Below are positions 24,897 through 35,137 of a DNA stretch of 64,000 nucleotides, piece after piece (within the stretch, counting starts at the first letter, position 1; the number at the start of each line of letters is the position of its first letter). The stretch lies in NCBI GenBank assembly GCA_963800505.1, contig CAWDBL010000024.1, positions 1-64,000 on the forward strand. Direction: 5' to 3'. The notes under the pieces are model-generated. The model saw only the letters and a program-made list of their open reading frames with translations. It was not told the DNA's origin and searched no databases. The translations under genes were made by a program, and so were the position numbers. The DNA comes from Fodinibacter sp963800505 (GTDB lineage Bacteria > Actinomycetota > Actinomycetes > Actinomycetales > Dermatophilaceae).

Positions 24897-25611
24897 GCAG
24901 CTCCCACAGGGCGGCCGCCGTCTCGTTCGGGTGGGTCAGCGGGAAGACGTGCAGCCCGCGCGGCACCGTGACGACATGCACCCAGCGGGCCGACCGGGCG
25001 GCGCGCGCGAACCGCCGGGCATCGACCCGCAGCTGGTCGAGCTGGCCGTTGACGAGCAGCACCGGTGCGGTGACCTCGGCGAGCATCTCGGGCCGGCACA
25101 GGCCCATGACCCCCGCCCACGCAGCCGGGATGCCGTCGAAGCCGTAGCCCGCCTCCTTGATCACCGCCGACAGCTCGGCAGGCAGCAGGGCGTCGAACTC
25201 GCGGTCCATGGCGCGCGACATCCGGTCGACCCCCAGCCGCGACTCGACCCGGGCGATCGCCCGGTAGAGCGCCGCCCCCGGTCCGGCCGGCACCGCCGAC
25301 GCCCCCAGCAGCGCGAGCCCGGCCAGCCGGTGCGGGTGCTCCGACGCCCACGCCATCGCGAGGTAGCCGCCCAGGCTGTGCCCGGCGAGCACGACCGGCA
25401 CCCCGGCCTCCCCGCCCTCCACCGCCTCGGTGACCACCGCGAGAGCACCCTCCCAGGAGAACGACTCACCGCGCCGCGTGCCGTGCGCCGGCAGGTCGGG
25501 CAGCACCAGGTCGACGTCGGGCCCGAGCAGCGCGGCATACCGCGACCACTGCGCACCGCTCAGCTGGGAGCCGTGGAGGAGGACGAGTCGCACGGGTGCT
25601 GCCACGCCCGA
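24865..25611 (-). CDS. alpha/beta hydrolase
   Basis: 248 aa from the ATG at 25611 (a second ATG, 7 codons upstream at 25632, is also possible). Features are the oxyanion region LVLLHGSQLSGAQW, the nucleophile elbow AGHSLGGYLA (Ser), the acid in VNGQLDQLRV and a late His in RGLHVFPLTHP. It is a typical cytoplasmic serine hydrolase with unknown substrate. It is divergent from the rhodanese gene. Confidence 0.82.
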   Translation of the reverse strand, partial: SGVAAPVRLVLLHGSQLSGAQWSRYAALLGPDVDLVLPDLPAHGTRRGESFSWEGALAVVTEAVEGGEAGVPVVLAGHSLGGYLAMAWASEHPHRLAGLALLGASAVPAGPGAALYRAIARVESRLGVDRMSRAMDREFDALLPAELSAVIKEAGYGFDGIPAAWAGVMGLCRPEMLAEVTAPVLLVNGQLDQLRVDARRFARAARSARWVHVVTVPRGLHVFPLTHPNETAAALWELLSAARAPAGS

Positions 25612-25655
25612 CATCCTCCCGCAGAGATTCACGGCCCCGGTGGTTGGATGGGCCG

Positions 25656-26490
25656 ATGAGCGCCCTGGTCACCCCCGACGAGCTCGCCACCCTCCTCTCC
25701 CGCGGCGAGGTGCGGGTGCTCGACGTGCAGTACAACCTGCGCGGCACGCCCGGGCCCGAGCTGTATGCCGTCGCACACCTGCCCGGGGCGCCGCACCTCG
25801 ACCTCGACGCAGCCCTGGCCGGGGCGCCGGGGGTGCGCGGACGGCATCCGCTGCCCGACCCTGCCGTGCTGCAGGAGGCGCTGCGCGCCTGCGGCGTCGG
25901 TGACGACGACGAGGTGGTGGTCTACGACCAGGCCACCTCGCTCGCCGCCGGCCGGGCCTGGTGGGTGCTGCGCTGGGCCGGGCACCCGCAGGTGCGCGTG
26001 CTCGACGGCGGCCTGGCCGCCTGGCGGCACGCCGGGATGCCGGTCACGGACGAGGTGCCCACGCCGGCCCCCGGCGACCTCACCGTGCGCCCCGGCTCGG
26101 TGCCGGTGCTCGACGCCGGTGGGGCGGTGGACATGGCGCGGCACGGGGTGCTGCTCGACGCGCGGGCGCCGGAACGGTTCCGCGGCGAGGTCGAGCCGAT
26201 CGACCGGGTCGCCGGGCATATCCCGGGCTCGGTGAACCTGCCGATGACCGACCTGCTCACCGCCGACGGCCGCTTCCTGCCCCCGGACGAGGTGCGTCGA
26301 CGGGCCGCGGCGGTCGGGGTGCACCGCGACACCCCGGTCGGCACGACGTGCGGCTCCGGGCGTCACGGCCGCCCAGCTCGCCCTCGCCCTGCACACCGCC
26401 GGCATCGACGCCATCCCGTACGTGGGGTCGTGGAGCGAGTGGATCGAGGACCCCAGCCGGCCCGTTGAGACCGGGGCTCAGAGCGTGTAG
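25656..26490 (+). pseudogene. rhodanese-type sulfurtransferase with a frameshift at its active-site loop
   Basis: Two rhodanese domains, as in thiosulfate or 3-mercaptopyruvate sulfurtransferase: an inactive N-terminal one (VRVLDVQYNLRG, VVVYDQATSLAAGRAWWVLR) and a catalytic C-terminal one (VLLDARAPERFRGEVEPID, AGHIPGSVNLP). The active-site loop should read CGSGVTAAQLALAL, but after CGSG the frame shifts. One extra G in GGG at 26358-26360 turns it into RHGRPARP and a premature stop at 26468. The original frame resumes at 26362 and ends properly at 26490 (IPYVGSWSEW...). This is either a sequencing error or loss of the catalytic domain's end. The ATG at 25656 is the start. Confidence 0.85.
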
Positions 26491-27728
26491 CTGCCCGAGA
26501 ACTCGCCCGGCAGCGCCGACGCCCGGTCGACGTCGGCGACCTGGTAGAGCAGGCCCTCGTTGACGTCCCACGCCAGCACCCGCCGCACCATGCCCTGGAA
26601 ACCCGCTCTCTCCGAACGAGACTCGAACAGCACCACGTCGCGTGGCCCCCAGCCCAGCGCCCGGTAGGACGCCTTCGGGACGAGCGGGCCGGTCGACGCC
26701 GCGAGCACCCGAGGGATGGGCGGCAGGTCGGAGTGCACCGCGACCAGCCCCTGCGAGCGCTCGACCGCCTGCTGGTAGGCGCCGGGGAGGAACGCGCCCC
26801 CGGCCACCCAGCCCTCGGTGTTCGACACCGAGGCGGTGTTGGGCACGACGGGCGCTCCGAGCAGGGGCTCGACGCCGGTGAGCTCGCCCCCGCCGGAGAA
26901 CGACCGCAGCTGGCCGCCGCCCCCGTCCTGCGCCAGGTCGGCCCAGTCGGGGGCCACGGCGTTCTCGGCCCTGGTCACCGCCCGGGTCCGCGCGTTGATC
27001 AGCCACCCGTCGTCGCGGCCACGGGCGACGATGATGGTCCGGTCGCGGGCCCAGCCCGCCAGCGACAGGGTGGGGTCGGGCACCTCGATCGTGACCATCG
27101 AGCCGTCGCGTGCGTCGAGCACCACCACCCGGCCCGGTTGGGCGACGACGACCCGGTGCCGGTCGTCGGAGATCGACCGGGGGCCGAGCGCCGACTGCAC
27201 GCCGGGCAGCTGGTTGACCCGCAGCGCGGGCACCTCGACCTGGAACGGCGCGTCCGGCGCGAAGAGCACCAGGTGGTAGCCGCCGCCCTCGGCGACGACG
27301 AGGAAGACGGCGCGCAGCGGCTCCTCCACTCCCCCGCCGGGGCCCAGCTCGGCCCGGATCGCCAGGTCGGCCGGGCCGAGGTGGCGCGGGAGCTGGAGCC
27401 GCGCGGCATCCGGGTAGCGGGGCAGCAACGCCTCGTCGGGTGGGTCGGGCGCGAGGTAGACGGTGACGCCGTCGACCCGGGCCGTCGGCATCCGGCCGTC
27501 GGCGGCAACGGTCGCCGTGACGCTCGGCCGCGGTGCGGGCGACGGGGTGCGGTCCCGCACCACGAAGCCGACCGCGCCGGCCGCCGCGAGGCCACCCACC
27601 ACCAGGGCGCTGCGGCGCACGACCGCCCGGTTGCGGCGGCGGGCCTCGTCCCACGCCGGGGCGGCGAGGTCGACGTCGGGCACGTCGTCGCTGGCCAGCT
27701 CGAGCAGCTCACGCAGGTCGGCCGTCAT
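26478..27728 (-). CDS. membrane protein coupled to a SigE-type sigma factor, possible anti-sigma partner
   Basis: 416 aa. A cytoplasmic N-terminus of ~35 residues (LRELLELASDDVPDVDL) is followed by one membrane segment (about 41-58) and a large exported domain, probably a beta-propeller-like fold judging by repeated strand pairs (RHRVVVAQPGRVVVLDARDG, RDRTIIVARGRDDGWLINA). The ATG overlaps the stop of the sigma factor gene (ATGA). The layout and coupling suggest a membrane regulator of that sigma factor, but no zinc anti-sigma motif is present. Confidence 0.75.
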   Translation of the reverse strand: MTADLRELLELASDDVPDVDLAAPAWDEARRRNRAVVRRSALVVGGLAAAGAVGFVVRDRTPSPAPRPSVTATVAADGRMPTARVDGVTVYLAPDPPDEALLPRYPDAARLQLPRHLGPADLAIRAELGPGGGVEEPLRAVFLVVAEGGGYHLVLFAPDAPFQVEVPALRVNQLPGVQSALGPRSISDDRHRVVVAQPGRVVVLDARDGSMVTIEVPDPTLSLAGWARDRTIIVARGRDDGWLINARTRAVTRAENAVAPDWADLAQDGGGGQLRSFSGGGELTGVEPLLGAPVVPNTASVSNTEGWVAGGAFLPGAYQQAVERSQGLVAVHSDLPPIPRVLAASTGPLVPKASYRALGWGPRDVVLFESRSERAGFQGMVRRVLAWDVNEGLLYQVADVDRASALPGEFSGSYTL

Positions 27729-28268
27729 CGCAGGCCCCCGGTGCCGATGTCGGCCCGCGGCAGGGCGTCGCGCAGCCGGCCCAAGGCCTCGACGCCCTCC
27801 GCGTGCGCGGTCGCGACACTGCAGCCGAGCACCTGGGCGACGTCACCCTCGCCGCGTTCCTCGAACCAGCGCAGCACGACGACCGCCCGTTGCCGGGGGG
27901 TCAGGGCGTCCAGCGCCCGCAGCACCTCGCGGCGGCGCTCGACCAGGTCCTCGTCCCACGGCTGGTCGGGCTCGTCCCACGCCGGGCCCGTCCGGCAGCG
28001 TCTCGGGCGGGCGCCCGCGCCACGAGGCGACCGCGTCGCGGTAGAGGAGGCGGCGCACGAACAGGTCGGGCTGCTCCTCACGCACCCGCGCCCACTGCCG
28101 GCCCAACCGCACCAGGGCGGAGCGCACCAGCGGCTCGGCGATGCGCAGGTCGCCGGTCACGAGGTAGGCCGCGCGCAGGAGGGTGTGCTGGCGTGCCTGG
28201 GCGTAGTCGACGAACTCGTCGTCGGGCCACGGTGCCTGCGGCTCGCGCGCGTCGTCCATCCGGCTCAC
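27725..28268 (-). pseudogene. SigE-family RNA polymerase sigma factor split by a +1 frameshift
   Basis: The N-terminal part (from 28268) carries region 2: DEFVDYAQARQHTLLRAAYL, VTGDLRIAEPLVRSALVRL, then LLYRDAVASWRGR. The C-terminal part, in another frame ending at 27725, carries region 4: VLRALDALTPRQRAVVVLRW, GDVAQVLGCSVATAHAEGVE. They join if one G is removed from GGG near 27984-27989 (giving PDGPAWDEPDQPW). As one chain it would be ~180 aa, the usual length for this group of small sigma factors. It is divergent from the Hsp90-like gene (126 bp) and coupled to a membrane protein. A sequencing error is quite possible. Confidence 0.85.
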
Positions 28269-28393
28269 CTCCTCGTGCCCGCCGGCGTCACCCCCACTGT
28301 CTCAAGGCTCGCGCGCCATCCGGAAGGAGTCGTCGGTCACGATCCGGGTGGACCGATGTCGACCCCACCGCCGGGTTCTGTTTGGATCAGCGC

Positions 28394-30184
28394 ATGACGG
28401 GGGCCGACAGCACCTTCCACGTCGACCTCCGCGGGGTCGTCGACCTGCTGTCGCACCACCTGTACTCCAGCCCCCGGGTCTACCTGCGCGAGCTGCTGCA
28501 GAACGCCGTCGACGCCATCACGGCCCGCGTCGAGGACGAGCCCGACGCTCCGCGCCGCGTGCGGGTGGTTCCCGCCGACGTCTCGCCCGACGGGTGCCTG
28601 CACGTCGAGGACACCGGGATCGGCCTCGACGAGGCCGGCATCCGCGGGGTGCTGGCGACGATCGGCGCGTCGACGAAGCGCGACGCGCTGGGGCTGGCCC
28701 GCGAGAGCTTCCTGGGCCAGTTCGGCATCGGTCTGCTCTCGTGCTTCCTGGTCACCGACGAGATCCGGGTGACCACGCGTCGGGCCGGCACTTCCGAGAC
28801 CTGGCTGTGGGTGGGCCGTGACGACGGCACGTATGCCGTGTCACCGGCGCCCGAGCCACGTCCCGAACCGGGCACCGACGTCGCCCTCCGGCCGCGGGGC
28901 AGCGCAGCGGACCTGCTGTCGGCCGGCGTCGTGGAGCGGCTGGCCGCGTCGTTCGCCGCCTACCTGCGGCTCGACCTGGTCGTCGAGACCGCGGCCGGCC
29001 CGGTGTCCGTCGCAGGGCGGAGCTTCCCCTGGGAGGGCGGGGCGGTGACCCGGCGGGCCGCCGCGGGCCAGTGGTGCGAGGACGTGCTCGGCTTCACCCC
29101 GCTCGACGTCGTCGACCTCTCCGACCCCGCAGCCGGGGTGCGTGGCCAGGCCTTCGTGCTGCCGCACTCCTCCGCGGCGCGCGGCACGCACCGGCTCTAC
29201 GCCAAGCGGATGCTCGTCGGCGAGGCGGTGCCCGACGTGCTGCCCGAGTGGGCGTTCTTCGTGCGGGCGGTGCTCGATGCCGACGGGCTCGGGCTCACGG
29301 CATCGCGCGAGTCGCTGCACGACGACGAGGCGCTGCACGAGACGCGCAGCCGCCTGGGCGAGCAGCTCAAGCGCTGGCTGCTGCGGATGGCGCGCACCGA
29401 CCGGGCGCGGGCCGACGACTTCTTCCGGGTGCACCACCTCGCCGCCAAGGCCGCGGCCACCACCGACGACGACATGCTCGACGTCGTGGCCGAGCTGCTG
29501 CCCTGGGAGACCACGCTCGGCACGATGACGCTGTCCGAGTTCTCCGCCGTCGACCGGGTACTGGCCTACGTCGACCGCGTCGAGGACTACCAGCAGGTCG
29601 CCGCGATCGCCCGGGCCGAGGACATCGCCGTGCTCAACGCCGGCTACGCCTACGACCGCCTGCTCCTCGAGCGCTGGGTGCGGCGCACGCCCGGGCTCGA
29701 GTCGCGCCGACTGGAGCCCGAGCACCTCGCCGACCGGTTCAGTGCCCCCACCCCGCAGGAGGAGGCCGCCTTCGCGCCGCTGCTCGACGTCGCCCGGTCG
29801 GTGCTGGGCCGCGCGCGAGCCGTGCCGGTCGTGCGCTCGTTCCGGCCCGAGTCGTTGCAGGCCGTGCTGCTCGTCGGCCGCGACGCCGACCGCGAGCGCG
29901 ACCGCCTCGAGGTGGCCGAGGCCGCCCACGGCCCGTGGGCCGACGCGCTCGACACCCTCTCGGCCCCGGATGCCGTGCCCCGCTTCGTGCTCAACGCCGA
30001 CAACGCCGCGGTGCGGCGGCTCGCCGACGCCGGTGACGCTGCCCTGCAGCGGGTGGCGGTCGAGGCCTTGTACGGCCACGCCCTGCTCGCGGGACGGCAT
30101 CCGCTCACTCCGTTCGACAGCGCGCTGGTGGCCCGCGCGCTGCCGGCGCTCATCGACCGGGCCATCGACGGAGGCAGGGCATGA
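28394..30184 (+). CDS. Hsp90-family (HtpG-like) ATPase
   Basis: 596 aa. The GHKL ATP-binding domain has VYLRELLQNAVDAITAR (residues ~29-45, catalytic Glu and Asn), DTGIGL (73-78) and FLGQFGIGLLSCFLVTDEI (about 106-124), as in HtpG. A middle domain follows (LPEWAFFVRAVLDADGLGLTASRESLHDD, given in part). The C-terminal half diverges from HtpG. This divergent family is regularly paired with a large TPR protein in actinobacteria, and here the stop overlaps that gene's start (ATGA). The ATG at 28394 begins the conserved FHVDLRGVVDLLSHHLY segment. Likely a chaperone with a dedicated partner; clients are unknown. Confidence 0.88.
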   Translation: MTGADSTFHVDLRGVVDLLSHHLYSSPRVYLRELLQNAVDAITARVEDEPDAPRRVRVVPADVSPDGCLHVEDTGIGLDEAGIRGVLATIGASTKRDALGLARESFLGQFGIGLLSCFLVTDEIRVTTRRAGTSETWLWVGRDDGTYAVSPAPEPRPEPGTDVALRPRGSAADLLSAGVVERLAASFAAYLRLDLVVETAAGPVSVAGRSFPWEGGAVTRRAAAGQWCEDVLGFTPLDVVDLSDPAAGVRGQAFVLPHSSAARGTHRLYAKRMLVGEAVPDVLPEWAFFVRAVLDADGLGLTASRESLHDDEALHETRSRLGEQLKRWLLRMARTDRARADDFFRVHHLAAKAAATTDDDMLDVVAELLPWETTLGTMTLSEFSAVDRVLAYVDRVEDYQQVAAIARAEDIAVLNAGYAYDRLLLERWVRRTPGLESRRLEPEHLADRFSAPTPQEEAAFAPLLDVARSVLGRARAVPVVRSFRPESLQAVLLVGRDADRERDRLEVAEAAHGPWADALDTLSAPDAVPRFVLNADNAAVRRLADAGDAALQRVAVEALYGHALLAGRHPLTPFDSALVARALPALIDRAIDGGRA

Positions 30185-32988
30185 GGCAGTGGGACCAGGT
30201 GTCGGAGGAGTTCGCCCAGGTGTCGATCGCGGCCGACGAGGCGCCGGTGGGTGCCGAGCGGGTGCAGGCCCACGAGGCGGCGCTGCGGCTGGCCCAGTCG
30301 CACGGGTCGTTCGCCGAGGAGTTCGTGGCGCGATGTGACCTGACCCAGGCGCTCTACAAGACGCCGAACGACCCGCGCACCCTGGTGCACTTCGCCTGGC
30401 TGCGGCAGGCGCTCGACCCCGAGCGCGGGCTGGTGCAGGACGACCGTGACGCCGTGCTGTGGCGGCTGAAGTGGGCGGTCGCGCTCATCGAGGAGCTTCC
30501 ACAGGTCGGCCTGGACGCCCTCGTGGCGGCCATCGACGACGTCGAGGACGTCTTCCGCGGCGACGGCTACCACCTGCGGCCCGTGTACGCCGCCCGGGCC
30601 CGGCTCGCGCAGGCCGTCGGTGACCCCGCGGGCATCGAGCGCGAGCTCGGCGCCTGGCTCGCCGAGCCGCGCGACACCCGCAGTGACTGTCAGGCGTGCG
30701 AGCTGCGCGAGCAGGCCCGGCTCGTCGTGGACGGTGACCCGGCCCGGGCGCTGGAGCTGGTGGCCCCGGTCGTCGCCGGCGACCTCACCTGCGGTGACGA
30801 GCCGCGCGCGTGCCTCTCGATCGACGCCGAGGTGCGGCTGGCCCGCGGCGACATCGACGGTGCGGTCGGCTCCTTCCGGCGCGCCTGGCACCAGTCGCAG
30901 GACGACCCGGCGGCGTCGGACTCGGTCGCCGCCTGCCTGCGGGTGCTGGTGCGGCTCGGGAACACCGACCGGGCCGTCGACCTGCTCCTGCCCCGGCTCT
31001 CGTGGCTCGACGAGCTGCACACGCCACGGCAGCGGATGTGGTTCGCCGCGACCGCCGCGTTCGTGCTCGAGCAGGCCGCCGCCATGGGCCTGGCCCCGGC
31101 GACGGTCGGCGACCGCCCGGTCGAGGAGGTGTCGGCCGAGCTGTCCCGCACGGCGACCGACATCGCCCGGGCCTTCGACGCGCGTTACGCCTCCACCGTG
31201 ACCTCTGCGACCCTGGCGGCCGCCCACGACCGCGCGACGGTGGCCGCCGAGCCGACGCTGCCCCCCACGAGGTTGCCGGCACCGGCCGATGCGGACGACG
31301 CTTCCGTGCCGCCCACGACCGACGTGCTCGAGCGGGGCCGGGTGGTGCGCGAGGCCCTGGCGTCGGCGGGCGCCGCCCTCGAGCCCGAGATGCGCGCCTG
31401 GCTGCGCGACCGCGACTCCCTGCTCCCCGTCGAGACGCCGCAGGAGTGGGCGGCCGTGTCGCTGCTCGACCGCACGGCCGCGCAGGACGCGGGTGGCGCC
31501 GACCGGCATCGGCAGCTGCTCGACTCGGCGCTGGACGCGGCCCGCCGGTCCGAGGAGCCGGCGGCGGTCGTCAGGGCCGAGGGTGAGATCGCGCTGCTCG
31601 ACGCCGTCGAGGCCACCGATCCGGATGCCGTGGAGGCCGCCCAGTCGCGGGCGGGCCGATGCGCCGAGCGGCTCGAGGAGAGCGGCGACGATGCCGACGC
31701 CGGGAGCCTGTGGCGACGCTTCGCCTGGTTCGGCCGCGCCGACGACCCGGCCCCCCTGCTGGCCCGGGCCGGTGCCGCCTACGAGCGGGCCGGGCTGGCG
31801 CAGCGGCGCCTGCTGTGCGGCATCGAGGAGGCCATGGCGACCGCACCGCGCGACCCCGCGCGCGCCGCCCGCATGCTCGAGTCGTTGGAGCCAGAGGTCG
31901 CCGACAGCCCGTTGCTCGCGTCGATGGCCCTGGACGCGCGCGCGAGGGTCGCGCGCAGCATCGGGGACCTCGACCAGGCGGTGCACCTTCTGGAGCGAGC
32001 CCGGGCGGTGCCCGGGGTGCCGCGGCGGTCACGGCTGGCCGAGCTCGCCGAGCTGTGCGACGTACGGGTCGAGCAGGAGGCGTGGGCGGAGCTCGAGGGC
32101 CCCGCCGCCGACCTCGTCGCGGCCGCCACGCAGGACCGCGACCACGTGGTGCTGGCCTTCGGGCAGCGCTACCTCGGCCTGGCCTACGTCGAGACCGGCC
32201 TGCCGGCCGAGGCCGCGGAGCTGCTCGAAGCCGCCCTGCCGGTGCTGCGCGAGCACCAGCCGAGCCTGGTCGGGCCGGTCGGCTGGGCCCTGGGCAACGC
32301 CCTGCTCGGGATCGGCCAGTGGACCGGGGCGCGCACCGCCTTCGCCACCGCCAGCGCCGCCTTCGAGGCCGAGGACCGCATCCACGAGGCCGCCCACGCG
32401 CAGTGGCGGGCCGGCAACGCGGCCTGGGAGGCCGGGGACCTCGCGGCCGCGGCCAGCCACTTCGAGGACGCCGCCGACAAGGCCCGGGCCTCTGGCACCG
32501 TGGGCCTGTACGCCGAGGCGCTGCGCTCGCGCGCGGGGCTGCGGGCCGACACCGAGGACCTGGCCGCCGGCATCGTCGAGCTCGACGCCGCCATCCCGGC
32601 CGCGGAGCAGCTGGCTGGCGAGATCGGTTCCGACGAGGGGGAGTTCGACGGCGAGGTGCTCGAGCCGCACGTGCTGCGCCAGGGCGCCCACCTGCTCGCC
32701 CGGCACGGTGAGGTCGACGCCGCGGTCGAGCGGCTGGCCCGGGCCGAGGCCCTGGTCGGCTCGGACTTCGAGCTGGTGCTGCGCGCCGAGGGCGGCATCT
32801 TCCTCGCCGACGACGACCGGCTCGATGTCGCCGAGCCGCGGCTGCAGGCCAGCATCACCGAGCTGCACGCCGCCGGACTGGTGCCGACCCGCATCGACGC
32901 GGCGGGCGCGCTCGCCCGGGCGCTGGACCGGGCCGGGCGTGGCGACGACGCGCAGGCGGTCTGGGAGCGGTACGGCCCCGACGAGTGA
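30181..32988 (+). CDS. large TPR-repeat protein paired with the Hsp90-like ATPase
   Basis: 935 aa, almost wholly alpha-helical with many TPR-like helix pairs rich in Ala, Leu and Glu (for example ALELVAPVVAGDLTCGDEP, AVGSFRRAWHQSQDDP, AAELLEAALPVLREHQ, AASHFEDAADKARASG). No signal, membrane or catalytic domain is seen. A DCQACELREQ segment has a CxxC pair that could bind metal. The start overlaps the Hsp90-like stop, so both are made together. TPR proteins are classic Hsp90 co-chaperones in eukaryotes; a similar scaffold role is an inference. Confidence 0.88.
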   Translation: MRQWDQVSEEFAQVSIAADEAPVGAERVQAHEAALRLAQSHGSFAEEFVARCDLTQALYKTPNDPRTLVHFAWLRQALDPERGLVQDDRDAVLWRLKWAVALIEELPQVGLDALVAAIDDVEDVFRGDGYHLRPVYAARARLAQAVGDPAGIERELGAWLAEPRDTRSDCQACELREQARLVVDGDPARALELVAPVVAGDLTCGDEPRACLSIDAEVRLARGDIDGAVGSFRRAWHQSQDDPAASDSVAACLRVLVRLGNTDRAVDLLLPRLSWLDELHTPRQRMWFAATAAFVLEQAAAMGLAPATVGDRPVEEVSAELSRTATDIARAFDARYASTVTSATLAAAHDRATVAAEPTLPPTRLPAPADADDASVPPTTDVLERGRVVREALASAGAALEPEMRAWLRDRDSLLPVETPQEWAAVSLLDRTAAQDAGGADRHRQLLDSALDAARRSEEPAAVVRAEGEIALLDAVEATDPDAVEAAQSRAGRCAERLEESGDDADAGSLWRRFAWFGRADDPAPLLARAGAAYERAGLAQRRLLCGIEEAMATAPRDPARAARMLESLEPEVADSPLLASMALDARARVARSIGDLDQAVHLLERARAVPGVPRRSRLAELAELCDVRVEQEAWAELEGPAADLVAAATQDRDHVVLAFGQRYLGLAYVETGLPAEAAELLEAALPVLREHQPSLVGPVGWALGNALLGIGQWTGARTAFATASAAFEAEDRIHEAAHAQWRAGNAAWEAGDLAAAASHFEDAADKARASGTVGLYAEALRSRAGLRADTEDLAAGIVELDAAIPAAEQLAGEIGSDEGEFDGEVLEPHVLRQGAHLLARHGEVDAAVERLARAEALVGSDFELVLRAEGGIFLADDDRLDVAEPRLQASITELHAAGLVPTRIDAAGALARALDRAGRGDDAQAVWERYGPDE

Positions 32989-33015
32989 CGAGACGCAGCC
33001 CGTCGAGCCACGGTC

Positions 33016-33426
33016 CTATTCGATGCGGAGGCGTTCGACGGGTTGGGCGGTGAGCTCGGCGATGAGGTCGAAGTCCTTGTGCATGTGCAGGACGATGCGC
33101 TGGTTCAGTTCAGCTGCAGCGGCGATCAGCAGGTCGGGGATGGACGGTGCGCGATGCTGACCACGTTCTGCCAACAGGCGTTGCACCTCGACCGCTCGGT
33201 CCTCGGCGGTCGGAGTCAGGTACTCCACGGGCATCGCTGCCAACGGTGGTGACCCCATGGCTCGGGACAGCTCGACGGCGGAACGGGCGGAGAAGCCCGC
33301 CTCGAGCAAGGTGACGGTGCTGATGGCGACGAGTCCTCGCTCGATCCGGTTCGCCCACTGATCAGCGTCGGGGCTCGAACCCAGCCGGACGAGGGCGGAC
33401 TTGTCGATGAGCCAGGACGTGCTCAT
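33016..33426 (-). CDS. vapC: VapC-type PIN-domain toxin
   Basis: 136 aa. PIN ribonuclease fold with acidic residues in place: Asp in WLIDKSALVRL, Glu in STVTLLEAGFSA, Asp in PSIPDLLIAAAA, Asp in MHKDFDLIAE. It is predicted to cleave RNA, often tRNA, when released from its antitoxin. The ATG overlaps the vapB stop (ATGA), the standard antitoxin-first arrangement. Confidence 0.92.
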   Translation of the reverse strand: MSTSWLIDKSALVRLGSSPDADQWANRIERGLVAISTVTLLEAGFSARSAVELSRAMGSPPLAAMPVEYLTPTAEDRAVEVQRLLAERGQHRAPSIPDLLIAAAAELNQRIVLHMHKDFDLIAELTAQPVERLRIE

Positions 33427-33644
33427 GACCAGGCATCGGACATGATCGCGTCGTCGGCAAGGTCGGGCAGGAGCTCTGCCACTGCACGAAGGTCGCCCGC
33501 GGTCACCGACCCCGCGGTGCGGCGGGCTTCACGATGGAGGTGACGGCGCAGGTACTCGGTTCGCGAGATACCCAGTCGGGCGGCCTGCTCATCGAGCAGG
33601 CTCAGGTCTTCAGCCGGGAAGTTGCGAATGAGGACGTCGGGCAT
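33423..33644 (-). CDS. vapB: VapB-type ribbon-helix-helix antitoxin
   Basis: 73 aa. The N-terminal ribbon-helix-helix (MPDVLIRNFPAEDLSLLDEQ, then LGISRTEYLRRHLHREAR) binds DNA. The C-terminal tail (LRAVAELLPDLADDAIMSDAW) would thread into VapC. A strong AGGAGG lies 9 bases before the ATG. Likely autoregulated from the repeats at 33658-33673. Confidence 0.92.
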   Translation of the reverse strand: MPDVLIRNFPAEDLSLLDEQAARLGISRTEYLRRHLHREARRTAGSVTAGDLRAVAELLPDLADDAIMSDAWS

Positions 33645-33650
33645 GGTGGA

Positions 33651-33683
33651 CCTCCTAGATATCTGACGATATCACTATCTTGC
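33651..33683 (-). promoter_or_regulatory. vapBC ribosome binding site and operator
   Basis: CCTCCT at 33651-33656 is the vapB Shine-Dalgarno (AGGAGG on the coding strand). Immediately upstream GATATC occurs twice (33658-33663 and 33668-33673, centres 10 bp apart), followed by ACTATC. Palindromic half-sites one helical turn apart are typical of ribbon-helix-helix antitoxin operators. Confidence 0.65.
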
Positions 33684-33720
33684 CAACGGGGAACGACCCC
33701 TACGTCCCGGCAACTCAGGC

Positions 33721-35127
<1,407 letters not shown>

Positions 35128-35137
35128 GCGCGCAAGG

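Noticed and set aside
29650..31986. Very long minus-strand frame (778 codons) across the Hsp90 and TPR genes
   Set aside because: It covers two strongly supported genes on the other strand and has no recognisable domain.
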